DNA of 64,000 nt from Flavobacterium sp. ACN6 (GCF_002304005.1 NZ_MRCQ01000002.1:310001-374000); one strand, 5' to 3'; shown: positions 49,993-59,992, counted from the stretch's first letter. Numbers and translations: made by a program. Notes: a model not told the origin generated them from the letters alone.

Positions 49993-50244
49993 TTACAATT
50001 TAGCAACGTGTTTTGTTAATTTAGACTTCAAGTTAGAAGCTTTATTATCATGAATGATGTTCTTTTTAGCTAATTTATCAATCATAGAGATTACAGTTGA
50101 TAATTTTGCAGTCGCATCAGATTTATCAGTAGCTAATCTTAATGCTTTAATAGCATTACGAGTAGTTTTGTGTTGATATCTGTTAAGAACTCTTCTTTTT
50201 TCGTTACTTCTGATTCTTTTTAATGCTGACTTATGATTTGCCAT
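49993..50244 (-). CDS. rpsT: 30S ribosomal protein S20
   Basis: An 83-residue basic protein beginning MANHKSALKRIRSNEKRR, with RNRYQHKT-like helix and NIIHDNKASNLKSKLTKHV near the end, the standard S20 pattern. It binds 16S rRNA. Monocistronic, with a terminator just downstream. Confidence 0.97.
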   Translation of the reverse strand: MANHKSALKRIRSNEKRRVLNRYQHKTTRNAIKALRLATDKSDATAKLSTVISMIDKLAKKNIIHDNKASNLKSKLTKHVAKL

Positions 50245-50400
50245 TTCTTTTTAATTTTAGATGTAATAATAATTATAAATACTAGTTAAAAAAGAAAAAC
50301 CTCCCACAATTGCAAAAACAATCACTTTGGTTTTAACTAATAAAATAAAAACCGAGACACCAATTTTTATTTCACAAAACTTATTCACAACTAATTTTTG

Positions 50401-50472
50401 TAGTCTGTAAGGGAATCGAACCCCTGTTACCAGGACGAAAGCCTGGAGTCCTAACCCCTAGACGAACAGACC
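50401..50472 (-). tRNA. tRNA-Glu (anticodon UUC), variant
   Basis: On the minus strand the acceptor arms are GGTCTGT/ACAGACT, the anticodon stem is CCAGG/CCTGG with loop CTTTCGT (anticodon TTC), and the T-loop GGTTCGATTCC is intact. It differs in acceptor and anticodon-stem bases from the two copies that precede it. No 3' CCA is encoded. Confidence 0.96.
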
Positions 50473-50515
50473 AAATTCTTCTAAGTTTTCTTCAATTTAA
50501 ATAAAATTGAAATTG

Positions 50516-50587
50516 TAGCCCGTAGCGGAATCGAACCGCTCTTACATGGATGAAAACCATGCGTCCTAACCGATAGACGAACGGGCC
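50516..50587 (-). tRNA. tRNA-Glu (anticodon UUC), copy 1
   Basis: Acceptor GGCCCGT/ACGGGCT, anticodon stem CATGG/CCATG with loop TTTTCAT (anticodon TTC). Identical to the tRNA at 50629-50700. Confidence 0.97.
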
Positions 50588-50628
50588 ATTAACATCAAGT
50601 TTAATAACTTATTTCGCAAAAAAAGTAG

Positions 50629-50700
50629 TAGCCCGTAGCGGAATCGAACCGCTCTTACATGGATGAAAACCATGCGTCCTAACCGATAGACGAACGGGCC
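50629..50700 (-). tRNA. tRNA-Glu (anticodon UUC), copy 2
   Basis: Same sequence as 50516-50587; it is the first of the three in transcription order. The three lie within 300 nt between proS and rpsT. Confidence 0.97.
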
Positions 50701-50777
50701 TGCTTCTCTAATGCGGATGCAAAAATACAACTATTTTTAAGATGTACAATACCTAACACAAAAAAAATACATTTTTT

Positions 50778-52256
50778 TTAATATGCCTTAGCAAAAAGCA
50801 CTCTTTTAGACGAAGGTTTCCCAGTAAATACACAGACTCCCGCCTCTTCAACAGCATCCAAAGGAATACATCTAATTGTCGCTTTTGTCAATTCTTTTAT
50901 CTTTTCTTCTGTCTCTGCTGTTCCATCCCAGTGAGCAGACAAAAAACCTGTTTTACCTTCCAGAACTTCTTTAAACTCTTCAAAACTATTTACTTCGGTA
51001 ATATGACTATTTCTATAATCTAACGCTTTTTTAAATAAATCGTTTTGAACCTGCTCTAATAAATCATTCACATATTCAACGATTTTTCCAGCTTCAACTA
51101 CCTCTTTTGTCAAGTTATCACGTCTAGCAACTTCAAAAGTACCGTTTTCTAAATCTTTTGGACCAACAGCAATTCGAACAGGAACTCCTTTTAATTCCCA
51201 TTCCGCAAATTTAAACCCTGGTTTTTGTGTCGTTCTGTCATCAAACTTAACTGTGATTTTCAATTTTCTCAATTTAGCTGTCAAATCATTAACCGCTTCT
51301 GTAATTTGAGCCAATTGTTCATCTGTTTTATAAATCGGCACAATAACAACTTGAATTGGAGCCAAATTTGGAGGAAGCACTAATCCTTGATCATCAGAAT
51401 GTGTCATAATCAAAGCCCCCATCAAACGAGTAGAAACTCCCCATGATGTTCCCCAAACGTGTTCTTGTTTTCCTTCTGCGTTAGCAAACTTAACATCAAA
51501 AGCTTTTGCAAAGTTCTGACCTAAAAAGTGAGATGTTCCTGCCTGCAAAGCTTTACCATCCTGCATTAAAGCTTCAATACAATACGTTTCATCTGCACCA
51601 GCAAAACGCTCTGTTTCTGTTTTAAAACCTTTTACTACCGGAATTGCCATGAAGTTTTCTGCAAACTCTGCATAAACATTCATCATTTTTTCAGACTCTT
51701 CAATAGCTTCTGCCTTTGTAGCGTGAGCAGTATGCCCTTCCTGCCATAAAAACTCAGCAGTTCTCAAAAATAAACGCGTACGCATTTCCCATCGAACCAC
51801 ATTTGCCCATTGATTAATTAATAGAGGCAAATCTCTGTAAGATTGCACCCATCCTTTATAGGTAGACCAAATAATAGCTTCACTTGTCGGACGAACAATA
51901 AGCTCCTCCTCTAGTTTTGCATTAGGATCAACCATTAATTTTCCAGGTTTGTCTGGATCGTTTTTTAATCTATAATGTGTCACAACAGCACATTCTTTTG
52001 CAAATCCTTCTGCATTCTTCTCTTCAGCCTCAAACATGCTCTTCGGCACAAATAAAGGGAAATACGCATTTTGATGTCCCGTTTCTTTAAACATACGATC
52101 TAACTCAGCCTGCATTTTTTCCCAAATAGCATATCCGTACGGTTTAATTACCATACAGCCTCTAACTCCTGAATTTTCAGCTAGATCTGCTTTCACAACC
52201 AGCTCGTTATACCATTTCGAATAATCTTCTGATCTTGTAGTGAGGTTCTTACTCAT
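50778..52256 (-). CDS. proS: Prolyl-tRNA synthetase
   Basis: A 492-residue class II synthetase of the short eukaryote/archaeal-like type without the bacterial editing insertion. Class II motifs are visible: [18 protein letters not shown], motif 2 [21 protein letters not shown] (split over 169-190), and [20 protein letters not shown] leading into the anticodon domain. C-terminal [16 protein letters not shown] is the typical terminal tyrosine. Monocistronic on the minus strand. Confidence 0.97.
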   Translation of the reverse strand: MSKNLTTRSEDYSKWYNELVVKADLAENSGVRGCMVIKPYGYAIWEKMQAELDRMFKETGHQNAYFPLFVPKSMFEAEEKNAEGFAKECAVVTHYRLKNDPDKPGKLMVDPNAKLEEELIVRPTSEAIIWSTYKGWVQSYRDLPLLINQWANVVRWEMRTRLFLRTAEFLWQEGHTAHATKAEAIEESEKMMNVYAEFAENFMAIPVVKGFKTETERFAGADETYCIEALMQDGKALQAGTSHFLGQNFAKAFDVKFANAEGKQEHVWGTSWGVSTRLMGALIMTHSDDQGLVLPPNLAPIQVVIVPIYKTDEQLAQITEAVNDLTAKLRKLKITVKFDDRTTQKPGFKFAEWELKGVPVRIAVGPKDLENGTFEVARRDNLTKEVVEAGKIVEYVNDLLEQVQNDLFKKALDYRNSHITEVNSFEEFKEVLEGKTGFLSAHWDGTAETEEKIKELTKATIRCIPLDAVEEAGVCVFTGKPSSKRVLFAKAY

Positions 52257-52318
52257 ATTATATAGTTTGGCACAAATTTTGTTTTAATAATTTAACTAAA
52301 TAGTTTGACAAAACTAAC

Positions 52319-52326
52319 TATTTTTG
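52319..52326 (+). promoter_or_regulatory. -7 box TATTTTTG
   Basis: Exact TAnnTTTG 30 nt before ATG 52357, in the divergent gap with proS. Confidence 0.6.
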
Positions 52327-52356
52327 TAATGTGCAACAATAAAAAACACCACAGAT

Positions 52357-53346
52357 ATGAAAACTAACATTTCTCTTCGCCAAAACTCTAATCATTTTTA
52401 CCTACTCGGATTAGTTAGTTTATTACTAGCGTCGTGTGGTTCATACCAAAATTCGTCTTACCACGACAATGATGGAGTATACGGTGGCTCATCAAACAGC
52501 TACGTGCAGTCTAACAACGGCACAAACAATCAATACAAAGATTATTTTAGATCTTTGCAAGACGACAATCAGCCAACTGAAATATTTACTGACGTTGACA
52601 ATTATACAAATTATGCAGAAAATGACAGCACACAAACTGCTTCTGTAGGCTATCCTGCATGGGGAAGCAGCAACTCTGACGTTTCTGTAAATGTTTACTC
52701 TGACCCAACATGGTCATTCGGATTCGGAATGGGATATCCTTATTACGGATGGGGATATGGAGGCGGCTGGGGCTGGGGATATCCAGGTTACTGGGGTGGC
52801 TGGGGTTATCCAAGTTATTGGGGACCAGGATGGGGCTATCCAGGATATTGGGGCGGCGGTTACTACGGCTACAACAATTACAACTATTCTTATGGAAGAA
52901 GAGGTTCTGCAGCATATTATGGAAACAGAAACTATGCTTCTAACAGAAATTACACTACCAACAGAGGATATACATCAAATAGAAACTACACTACTAACAG
53001 AGGAAGTTATACAACAAACAGAAATTATACCACAAATAGATCTAACAGCTATAGTGATTACAGAAGAAGTTCAACTGTAAATAGAGGTACAACAAGCCCA
53101 ACTTTCACCAATAGAAGAGCTAACACAAATAGTACAGATTATAATTCTGGCAGAAGATCTTACAACAATAGTGGCAACACCACAACAAACAGAAGCTACA
53201 CTCCTAGCAGCAATAGCAACTCATCAAGAAGCTATACTCCTAGCAGCCCATCACGTTCTATGAACAGCGGCGGTGGCGGAAGCATGAGATCGTCTGGCGG
53301 CGGTGGCGGCGGTATGAGATCTGGCGGTGGCGGAGGAAGAAGATAA
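52357..53346 (+). CDS. Low-complexity Gly/Trp/Tyr-rich lipoprotein
   Basis: A 329-residue lipoprotein (LLLASC, acylated Cys27). The middle (about 120-185) is built of GYPGYWGGWGYP-type repeats, followed by NRNYTTNRGYT-type repeats (about 190-240), then Ser/Asn-rich sequence and a Gly-rich end (GGGGGMRSGGGGGRR). It has no known domain. Automatic annotation sometimes calls similar proteins prolyl-tRNA synthetase because of the neighbour; nothing supports that. Its likely role is structural or surface-exposed. The next gene follows after 42 nt. Confidence 0.8.
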   Translation: MKTNISLRQNSNHFYLLGLVSLLLASCGSYQNSSYHDNDGVYGGSSNSYVQSNNGTNNQYKDYFRSLQDDNQPTEIFTDVDNYTNYAENDSTQTASVGYPAWGSSNSDVSVNVYSDPTWSFGFGMGYPYYGWGYGGGWGWGYPGYWGGWGYPSYWGPGWGYPGYWGGGYYGYNNYNYSYGRRGSAAYYGNRNYASNRNYTTNRGYTSNRNYTTNRGSYTTNRNYTTNRSNSYSDYRRSSTVNRGTTSPTFTNRRANTNSTDYNSGRRSYNNSGNTTTNRSYTPSSNSNSSRSYTPSSPSRSMNSGGGGSMRSSGGGGGGMRSGGGGGRR

Positions 53347-53388
53347 TTTTTTTCTTAGCAAACTAAATTCAAACTAAAACTTATCCAA

Positions 53389-54963
53389 ATGAAAAAAATA
53401 TTTTTCCTACTTATAACAGGACTAACTGTCAGCGCGTCATATTCACAAGAAGTTTCAGATGCTTTGCGTTACTCTCAAGACAATTTAACAGGTACTGCAA
53501 GATTTAGAGCCATGAGTGGTGCTTTTGGAGCCGTTGGAGGAGATTTATCTTCTTTAAGTGTCAATCCTGCTGGATCTGCAGTCTTCAACACCAATCAAGT
53601 TGGTATATCTTTTAGTAATCAGAATATTAAAAATAATTCTGATTATTTTGGAACCCAAACTTCAGATAAAGAGAATTCTTTTATCCTAAACCAAGCAGGA
53701 GGTGTTTTTGTTTTTAAAGACAGAAACCCTAATAACGGGTGGAATAAAATTGCAATTGGCGCAACATACGAGAATACAAATAATTTCAATAATAGCACTT
53801 TCTCTGCTGGAACAAACCCAACTAATTCTATTGATGGCTATTTTTTAGACTATGCAAATTATGGCAATGGAGGCGCACCAGTTCCTCACGAATATGTAAA
53901 TTTAAATAATAATGAAACTTTAGCGGATCTGTATAGATATTTAGGTTCTAATTTTCCTAATGGTCAATACCCGAACTTATCTGGATACTCAGCACAGCAG
54001 GCCTTATTAGGATATCAAGGCTACCTTATTAACATTGATGACGTAAACAATCCGAATAGCACTTATTTTACTAATAACGCTCCTAACGGTAAAGATTATT
54101 ATCAGGAAAACGAAGTTTATACAAGAGGCTACAACAGCAAAGTAAGTTTCAATATTGCTACATCATATAGAGATAGACTTTATCTGGGAGCTAACTTAAA
54201 CGTCCATGTAACTGATTATAGAAGAACTTCAAGTTTCTATGAAGAAAACAAAAATCCATTACAATCATACGAAACAATATCAAACGTACGTTTTAACAAC
54301 GAACTTTATACTTACGGAAATGGATTTTCGTTCCAACTTGGAGCAATCGGAAAAGTAACTGAAGCTTTGAGGCTTGGTATAGCTTACGAATCGAACACTT
54401 GGTATGAACTATATGACGAGCTTTCACAAAGCTTATTTACGACGACAGAGTCAACCGCAGGATCATTCAGTAATAATGCAAATCCTAACACTGTAAACGT
54501 TTATGAATCTTACACCTTACAAACTCCAGACAAATGGACTTTTAGTGCCGCTTATGTTTTTGGAAAATCAGGTTTATTAAGCATTGATTATGCATTAAAA
54601 AATTATGGAAATTCTAAATTTAAACCTTCAAGTGATTTTAGAGGAATCAATAATGAAATTAGCAATAATCTAACTAGTACTGGAGAATTAAGAGTTGGAG
54701 CAGAATATAAAATCAATAAATTAAGTTTACGAGGTGGATACCGTTTTGAAGGAAGTCCATATAAAAACGGAACTACAGTTGGAGATTTAAATAGTTACTC
54801 AGGTGGTTTAGGTTATAATTTTGGTGGAACAAAATTAGATTTAGCTTATTCTTATTTAGAAAGAAAATCAAACCAAGGGTTCTTTGCTACTGGTTTAACA
54901 GATGGAGCTAACATTAATTCAAAACTAAATAATGTTACGCTTACTTTATTATTCGAATTGTAA
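53389..54963 (+). CDS. FadL/OmpP1-type outer-membrane protein
   Basis: A 524-residue outer-membrane barrel with signal peptide MKKIFFLLITGLTVSASYSQ. The N-terminal MSGAFGAVGGDLSSLSVNPAGSA-type hatch region is that of the FadL/TodX family; the remainder is beta strands ending FELF-like (LLFEL). Substrate uncertain: long-chain fatty acids, aromatics or heme have been proposed for such proteins. It lies 42 nt after the low-complexity lipoprotein and is followed by a terminator. Confidence 0.88.
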   Translation: MKKIFFLLITGLTVSASYSQEVSDALRYSQDNLTGTARFRAMSGAFGAVGGDLSSLSVNPAGSAVFNTNQVGISFSNQNIKNNSDYFGTQTSDKENSFILNQAGGVFVFKDRNPNNGWNKIAIGATYENTNNFNNSTFSAGTNPTNSIDGYFLDYANYGNGGAPVPHEYVNLNNNETLADLYRYLGSNFPNGQYPNLSGYSAQQALLGYQGYLINIDDVNNPNSTYFTNNAPNGKDYYQENEVYTRGYNSKVSFNIATSYRDRLYLGANLNVHVTDYRRTSSFYEENKNPLQSYETISNVRFNNELYTYGNGFSFQLGAIGKVTEALRLGIAYESNTWYELYDELSQSLFTTTESTAGSFSNNANPNTVNVYESYTLQTPDKWTFSAAYVFGKSGLLSIDYALKNYGNSKFKPSSDFRGINNEISNNLTSTGELRVGAEYKINKLSLRGGYRFEGSPYKNGTTVGDLNSYSGGLGYNFGGTKLDLAYSYLERKSNQGFFATGLTDGANINSKLNNVTLTLLFEL

Positions 54964-54988
54964 TTAAAACTAAATAGATTAATGAGAA

Positions 54989-55020
54989 TTTCCGTCAAAT
55001 TATTTTGACGGATTTTTTTT
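54989..55020 (+). terminator. Terminator after the FadL-like gene
   Basis: TCCGTCAAA and TTTGACGGA form the stem, followed by a run of T. Confidence 0.92.
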
Positions 55021-55096
55021 ACATATTTTCCTGCAAAAAATTTATTTTGTAAGTTTATTACTGTATTTTAGATGATTAATTTTAAAAGAAACTAAC

Positions 55097-56953
55097 ATGT
55101 TTAAATTTATCCATCTATTATTTCTAGTGCTTTTTAGTTATACATCTATTTCAGCCAACAATAAATCAAATTCCGATCCAGATATCACTATCGAGCTATT
55201 AAACATAACTACTAATGGACTAATACTTCCGAATAATACAATCAGCTTTAATGGGGTTGAGGATTTAGTTGTAGAATTTGACTTGCGAACATCTTACACA
55301 GGAACCGTTGCAAATTATTGTGAAGGCACAAGCTATGCAGCTTTTTACGAACCAAACAATTTCGATAATGAAACCGCTCAATATTACGATAATGGTGTGC
55401 GACCAATACAACTTATTTGGGATCCTATAAAACTAGAACATATTAACAGCAATAATTATAGCTATACTTATAGAAAGAAATTGCTTTTTAAGAAAAGTAC
55501 AGTATATAATACAGGCTGCTCTATTGTTTTTAGGTATGGACCTGCGAAATTAACCTATAAAATTATTGCCGGTACCAAGACAGGAAAAGAACCGTACACT
55601 CCTTCTAGTGCAAATGTCAAATTAACATCCCTTTCTTATAGCGATGGTTCACCTGTCGCAAATAATAAAATAATTGTTCCTGACTATATAGGCAATGAAA
55701 TTGGCACTCAAAGTATTAATTTGTCATTTGATTTTGATATAAAATATGGCTCCCAATTATCAAAGGGGTATTATCCTCAGTATTTAATACAAATTAGACA
55801 CGATGAAGGATATTCAACAAGCTTAATACCACTATTTGAAAAGGCAATAAGTACAGATAAAGGCACTGTAACAATAAAAAATTTGCAGATTAAATCTTCT
55901 GACATAAGACCCAATGATCATTTAAGAATCTTATTTAATTTCCACGAAACTCAAGTTAATCTCGATTGGGCATTAATTAAGGGAAATAACGAAAAGCCAA
56001 TCTTAAACAATATTATATCAGACAATCAAACTATAGGATATGGTCAAATTTGCAAATCTTTTACAACCTCTTCTGCTCCATACATTGATTATTCAATAAC
56101 TTGCGACCGAAATGTAAGAGCATGCCAAACAGTATACGATTATAGATATATAACATCATTTCAATGGCAAACCAGAACACAAGAAACTAATTGGACAAAC
56201 ATTTCTGGAGCAACAGCAAAAGAATACTCTCCAAATAAAAACTTTTATGAAAACACTTATTATCGCAGATTGGCACACTTTAGCGATGAACAATACAGCA
56301 TAAGCAATACATCAGCAATAATAATACAAGACACAAGTATCAGAAACAATATTTGTTGCGATCAATCGCTACCACTAAAAAACAGTCAACCACAAATCAT
56401 AAACGGAGATGAAGTTGATTCAAATATATACACCTATCAATGGCAATCTGCAAAATATTCAAGAGGCACAACTCTTCAAGCATGGCATGATATATCTGGA
56501 GCAACAAGTCAAAACTATCAACACATCTTTCCTGAAGATGCTATTACAAATGAAGAAAAAACAGCCTTTAGGAGAGTTGTAAAACTAAATTCCTTACCCG
56601 TAAGTGTTAGCAATTCTATTACAATTTCTCGATATACAACTGGCGTGATTCCACCAACAAGAAGAGAAGGAACGACCGCTTTACTAACATCTCAAACTTT
56701 AATGAGCCTAGCTGAACCAGATGATAATAATACTCTTATCCATCCAAATCCTTTTATTAATAGTTTTTCTATAGAAGGTCCGATAAATTTAGGTGATGTA
56801 AAACTTTATGACTCTTTTGGTCAAGTATTAAACATTAATAAAACCCAATCTTCTAAAGACAAAATTGAAATCAATACAACAAACCTGAGATCGGGAGCGT
56901 ATATTTTAAAAATTGACAATACGTCTTTTTCAAAAACACTTTTTAAAAATTAA
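55097..56953 (+). CDS. Secreted protein with T9SS type A sorting domain
   Basis: A 618-residue secreted protein with signal peptide ending near SISA (residue 21). Two Ig/PKD-like units with the pattern YQWQ...ISGAT...Y occur at about 350-380 and 445-475. The last 70 residues are the T9SS type A (Por_Secre_tail) domain: HPNPFINSFSIEG, VKLYDSFGQVL, NLRSGAYILKI. No catalytic domain is visible, so it is probably a surface binding or structural protein. A terminator follows at 56974. Confidence 0.88.
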   Translation: MFKFIHLLFLVLFSYTSISANNKSNSDPDITIELLNITTNGLILPNNTISFNGVEDLVVEFDLRTSYTGTVANYCEGTSYAAFYEPNNFDNETAQYYDNGVRPIQLIWDPIKLEHINSNNYSYTYRKKLLFKKSTVYNTGCSIVFRYGPAKLTYKIIAGTKTGKEPYTPSSANVKLTSLSYSDGSPVANNKIIVPDYIGNEIGTQSINLSFDFDIKYGSQLSKGYYPQYLIQIRHDEGYSTSLIPLFEKAISTDKGTVTIKNLQIKSSDIRPNDHLRILFNFHETQVNLDWALIKGNNEKPILNNIISDNQTIGYGQICKSFTTSSAPYIDYSITCDRNVRACQTVYDYRYITSFQWQTRTQETNWTNISGATAKEYSPNKNFYENTYYRRLAHFSDEQYSISNTSAIIIQDTSIRNNICCDQSLPLKNSQPQIINGDEVDSNIYTYQWQSAKYSRGTTLQAWHDISGATSQNYQHIFPEDAITNEEKTAFRRVVKLNSLPVSVSNSITISRYTTGVIPPTRREGTTALLTSQTLMSLAEPDDNNTLIHPNPFINSFSIEGPINLGDVKLYDSFGQVLNINKTQSSKDKIEINTTNLRSGAYILKIDNTSFSKTLFKN

Positions 56954-56973
56954 TATAATTACAATCAGAATCT

Positions 56974-57006
56974 TCCGCCACTTATTTAAGCTGGCGGATT
57001 TTTTTG
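56974..57006 (+). terminator. Terminator after the T9SS type A gene
   Basis: TCCGCCA and TGGCGGA stem with an 11-nt loop, then a run of T. Confidence 0.88.
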
Positions 57007-57095
57007 CTAAAAAAAACAGCAATCATAACTCAAAAAAACCTTCACAAAAATCTCCAAATAAAAGCGAAACAAGCGGTGTTTGAATAAAAAAAGTG

Positions 57096-57103
57096 TAATT
57101 TTG
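57096..57103 (+). promoter_or_regulatory. -7 box TAATTTTG upstream of rimO
   Basis: Exact TAnnTTTG 19 nt before ATG 57123. A TTTG at 57079-57082 is 13 nt upstream, shorter than the usual -33 spacing. Confidence 0.65.
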
Positions 57104-57122
57104 CACTCCAATTTATAAAAGT

Positions 57123-58436
57123 ATGAGAACCAAGTCTTTAAAAAAGAACAAAATTAACGTAATCACTCTTGGGTGTTCAAAAAATGTTTATGATAGTGAA
57201 GTCCTTATGGGACAGCTGCGTGCAAATGGAAAAGAAGTTGAACACGAAGCTCCTGCAGAAAAAGAAGGAAACATTATTGTAATCAACACTTGCGGTTTTA
57301 TTGATAATGCAAAAGCAGAATCAGTAAATATGATTTTGGAATATGCTGATAAAAAAGACAGAGGTCTTGTTGACAAAGTATTCGTTACAGGTTGCTTATC
57401 TGAACGTTACAGACCTGATTTAGAAAAAGAAATCCCTAATGTTGATCAATATTTTGGAACTACAGAATTACCTCAATTATTAAAAGCTTTAGGAGCTGAC
57501 TATAAACATGAATTACTTGGAGAGCGTTTAACGACAACTCCAAAAAATTATGCTTATTTAAAAATTGCAGAAGGTTGTGACAGACCTTGTAGTTTCTGTG
57601 CAATTCCATTAATGAGAGGTTCACATGTTTCGCAGCCGATTGAAAAATTAGTTAAAGAAGCTCAAGGACTAGCCAAAAATGGAGTTAAAGAATTAATTTT
57701 AATTGCTCAAGATTTAACTTATTACGGACTTGATCTTTATAAAAAAAGAAATCTTGCCGAACTTTTGGAAGAACTAGCAAAAGTGGAAGGTATCGAATGG
57801 ATTCGACTTCATTATGCTTATCCAACTGGTTTTCCAATGGATGTTTTAGAATTAATGAAACGTGAGCCAAAAATCTGTAATTATATTGATATTCCGCTGC
57901 AGCATATTTCAGATTCTATTTTGAAATCTATGCGCCGTGGTACAACTCAGGCTAAAACAACTCAATTATTAAAAGATTTCCGCGCTGCAGTTCCCGGAAT
58001 GGCAATTAGAACAACTTTAATTGTTGGTTATCCTGGTGAAACACAAGAGGATTTTGAAATTTTGAAAGATTTTGTTCAGGAAATGAAATTTGACAGAATG
58101 GGATGTTTTGCTTATTCTCATGAAGAAAATACTCATGCTTATTTATTAGAGGATAATGTTCCAGACGATGTAAAACAAGCCAGAGCAAATGAAATCATGG
58201 AGTTGCAGTCTCAAATTTCTTGGGATTTAAATCAGGAAAAAGTAGGCAAAACTTTCAAATGTATTATTGATAGAAAAGAAGGCGCACATTTTGTTGGCCG
58301 TACTGAATTTGACAGTCCTGATGTTGATAATGAAGTCTTAATTGACGCTTCTAAACATTATGTAAAAACAGGAGAATTTGTTAATATCAAGATAATTGAA
58401 GCTACAGAATTTGATTTATACGGAGAACCTGCTTAA
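57123..58436 (+). CDS. rimO: Ribosomal protein S12 methylthiotransferase
   Basis: A 437-residue radical-SAM enzyme that methylthiolates Asp of ribosomal protein S12. The N-terminal UPF0004 domain has Cys of GCSKNVYDSE, NTCGFIDNA and VTGCLSERY (three Cys for the second iron-sulfur cluster). The SAM cluster motif CDRPCSFC is near residue 151. A C-terminal TRAM domain follows (GKTFKCIIDRKEGAHFVG). Length and motifs match RimO rather than MiaB. Confidence 0.97.
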   Translation: MRTKSLKKNKINVITLGCSKNVYDSEVLMGQLRANGKEVEHEAPAEKEGNIIVINTCGFIDNAKAESVNMILEYADKKDRGLVDKVFVTGCLSERYRPDLEKEIPNVDQYFGTTELPQLLKALGADYKHELLGERLTTTPKNYAYLKIAEGCDRPCSFCAIPLMRGSHVSQPIEKLVKEAQGLAKNGVKELILIAQDLTYYGLDLYKKRNLAELLEELAKVEGIEWIRLHYAYPTGFPMDVLELMKREPKICNYIDIPLQHISDSILKSMRRGTTQAKTTQLLKDFRAAVPGMAIRTTLIVGYPGETQEDFEILKDFVQEMKFDRMGCFAYSHEENTHAYLLEDNVPDDVKQARANEIMELQSQISWDLNQEKVGKTFKCIIDRKEGAHFVGRTEFDSPDVDNEVLIDASKHYVKTGEFVNIKIIEATEFDLYGEPA

Positions 58437-58477
58437 ATTTACGCTGAACAATTGTTAACATTAGATAAAATACTTTT

Positions 58478-59035
58478 ATGAAACCAATTCAAACTATATT
58501 TATTTTAGGTTTAAGCTTATTCTGTTTCTCTACTGTGTCTGCACAATATGGAAACGGTTACAATAATGGCTATGGAAATGGTTACGGAAATGGTTACAAC
58601 AGAGGCGGCGGAATGGGAATGGACAGAAGTATGATGGGTGGACAACAGCAAGGCACACCAAGCAAACCTAAAGAAGTTCCTGCAGAAGAAACTGCAGCAA
58701 AAATTGTTGAATCGATGCGACCAGAAGTTAAGCTAGATGACCTGCAGGCAATTGCTATTACAAATGTTTTAGCTGACAGTTTGAGAGAACAAGGTATTTT
58801 ATTAAAAAATGAAAGCAGCAGCCAAGAGCAAAAAATTGAGCAAATAAAAGCTTTAAGAGAAAGTACCGATAAAAAAATTGGAGCTTTTTTAAATCCAGAT
58901 CAAGTTGACAAATACAAAACTTTTATGGAATCCTTTAAAGAGGTGAAAAAAGGAAAATCTAAAAAGAAAAAAGATAAAGACAAAGAAGATTCTAAGGAAT
59001 TAAAGGAAGATACAGATACGAAAATTAAAGAATAA
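58478..59035 (+). CDS. Secreted Spy/CpxP-like helical protein with Gly/Asn/Tyr-rich N-terminus
   Basis: A 185-residue exported protein; signal peptide MKPIQTIFILGLSLFCFSTV to near VSAQ. Then NGYGNGYGNGYNRGGGMGMD-type repeats (about 25-55), then a helical region resembling the Spy/LTXXQ family (LDDLQAIAITNVLADSLREQ, ALRESTDKKIGAFLNPDQVD), and a highly charged tail (KKKKDKDKEDSKELKED). It may be a periplasmic chaperone-like protein. It lies 41 nt after rimO and 26 nt before the amidase. Confidence 0.78.
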   Translation: MKPIQTIFILGLSLFCFSTVSAQYGNGYNNGYGNGYGNGYNRGGGMGMDRSMMGGQQQGTPSKPKEVPAEETAAKIVESMRPEVKLDDLQAIAITNVLADSLREQGILLKNESSSQEQKIEQIKALRESTDKKIGAFLNPDQVDKYKTFMESFKEVKKGKSKKKKDKDKEDSKELKEDTDTKIKE

Positions 59036-59061
59036 TCGTTTAAACCTATAAACAACGAATT

Positions 59062-59964
59062 ATGGCAAAAAAACATTTTTGTTATCTGATTTTAGCTGTT
59101 ATAATCAGTTCATGCTCTACAAATCCGTACAAAAACACGGAAAAAGCTTATGATCAACAGCTTAAAACATTAGAAAACCAGATTACCAATAAAGATGCAA
59201 AACCAATTCCAGCGACTCCAGTTGTAATTGATACTTCTTATGCACAGCAGTTAGGAATCATAAAAGATACTTTATCTAAAACGGGTTCTACTTATTTAGT
59301 AAACGGAATCAATACGGAATGGATTGGTACAGTAAATTTCAATTTAAGAAAACCAAGTTTCGTTATTATTCATCATACTGCGCAAGATTCTCTTCAACAG
59401 ACAATCAGCACATTTACAAAAACGAAAACACAAGTTAGTGCACACTACATAATTTCCGAAAATGGAAAAGTAGTTCAAATGCTTAATGATTATCTAAGAG
59501 CATGGCACGCTGGAAATTCGACTTGGGGAAAAACAACAGATTTAAACTCTTGTTCTATTGGAATTGAGCTGGACAATAACGGTTTTAAACCTTTTACAGA
59601 AGCTCAAATCAGCAGTTTAGTTGCGTTACTTTCAAAATTGAAAAAAGATTACAACATTCCAACCCAGAACTTTTTAGGTCATGCGGATATCGCTCCTGGA
59701 AGAAAACAAGATCCAAGCGCACTATTCCCTTGGAAAACACTTGCAGAAAAAGGTTTCGGAATCTGGCCGGACGAAGTTTTAGAGCCAGCACCATTTGATT
59801 TTAAAATTGAACCTGCATTGCGAATAATTGGATACAATACCAAAAATTTATCTGCTGCAATTCAGGCTTTTAAATTGCATTATATTCAAACTGATGCAAC
59901 CTCAACTTTAGACAGGAAAACAATTGATACTATTTATTCGATTTACAAAAAACAAGTTCAATAA
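59062..59964 (+). CDS. N-acetylmuramoyl-L-alanine amidase lipoprotein (Amidase_2)
   Basis: A 300-residue lipoprotein (LAVIISSC, acylated Cys18). The Amidase_2 zinc site is visible: His in VIIHHTAQDS (near 101), HYIISENGKVVQM (near 128), AWHAGNS and the final ligands in GHADIAPGRKQDPS (near 212). The length and SIGIELDNNG fit AmpD-like amidases, which cut the bond between muramic acid and the peptide of peptidoglycan. Outer-membrane-facing lipid anchoring suggests wall turnover or recycling. Terminator at 59993. Confidence 0.92.
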   Translation: MAKKHFCYLILAVIISSCSTNPYKNTEKAYDQQLKTLENQITNKDAKPIPATPVVIDTSYAQQLGIIKDTLSKTGSTYLVNGINTEWIGTVNFNLRKPSFVIIHHTAQDSLQQTISTFTKTKTQVSAHYIISENGKVVQMLNDYLRAWHAGNSTWGKTTDLNSCSIGIELDNNGFKPFTEAQISSLVALLSKLKKDYNIPTQNFLGHADIAPGRKQDPSALFPWKTLAEKGFGIWPDEVLEPAPFDFKIEPALRIIGYNTKNLSAAIQAFKLHYIQTDATSTLDRKTIDTIYSIYKKQVQ

Positions 59965-59992
59965 ATAAATTAGTTAGTTTTCACAATATACA

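Noticed and set aside
52691..53080. Open frame inside the low-complexity lipoprotein gene
   Set aside because: It is the +1 reading of the repeat zone; only the lipoprotein frame has a signal and a lipobox.
52357..53346. Second prolyl-tRNA synthetase
   Set aside because: The protein is a low-complexity lipoprotein without class II motifs; the real proS is the divergent neighbour.
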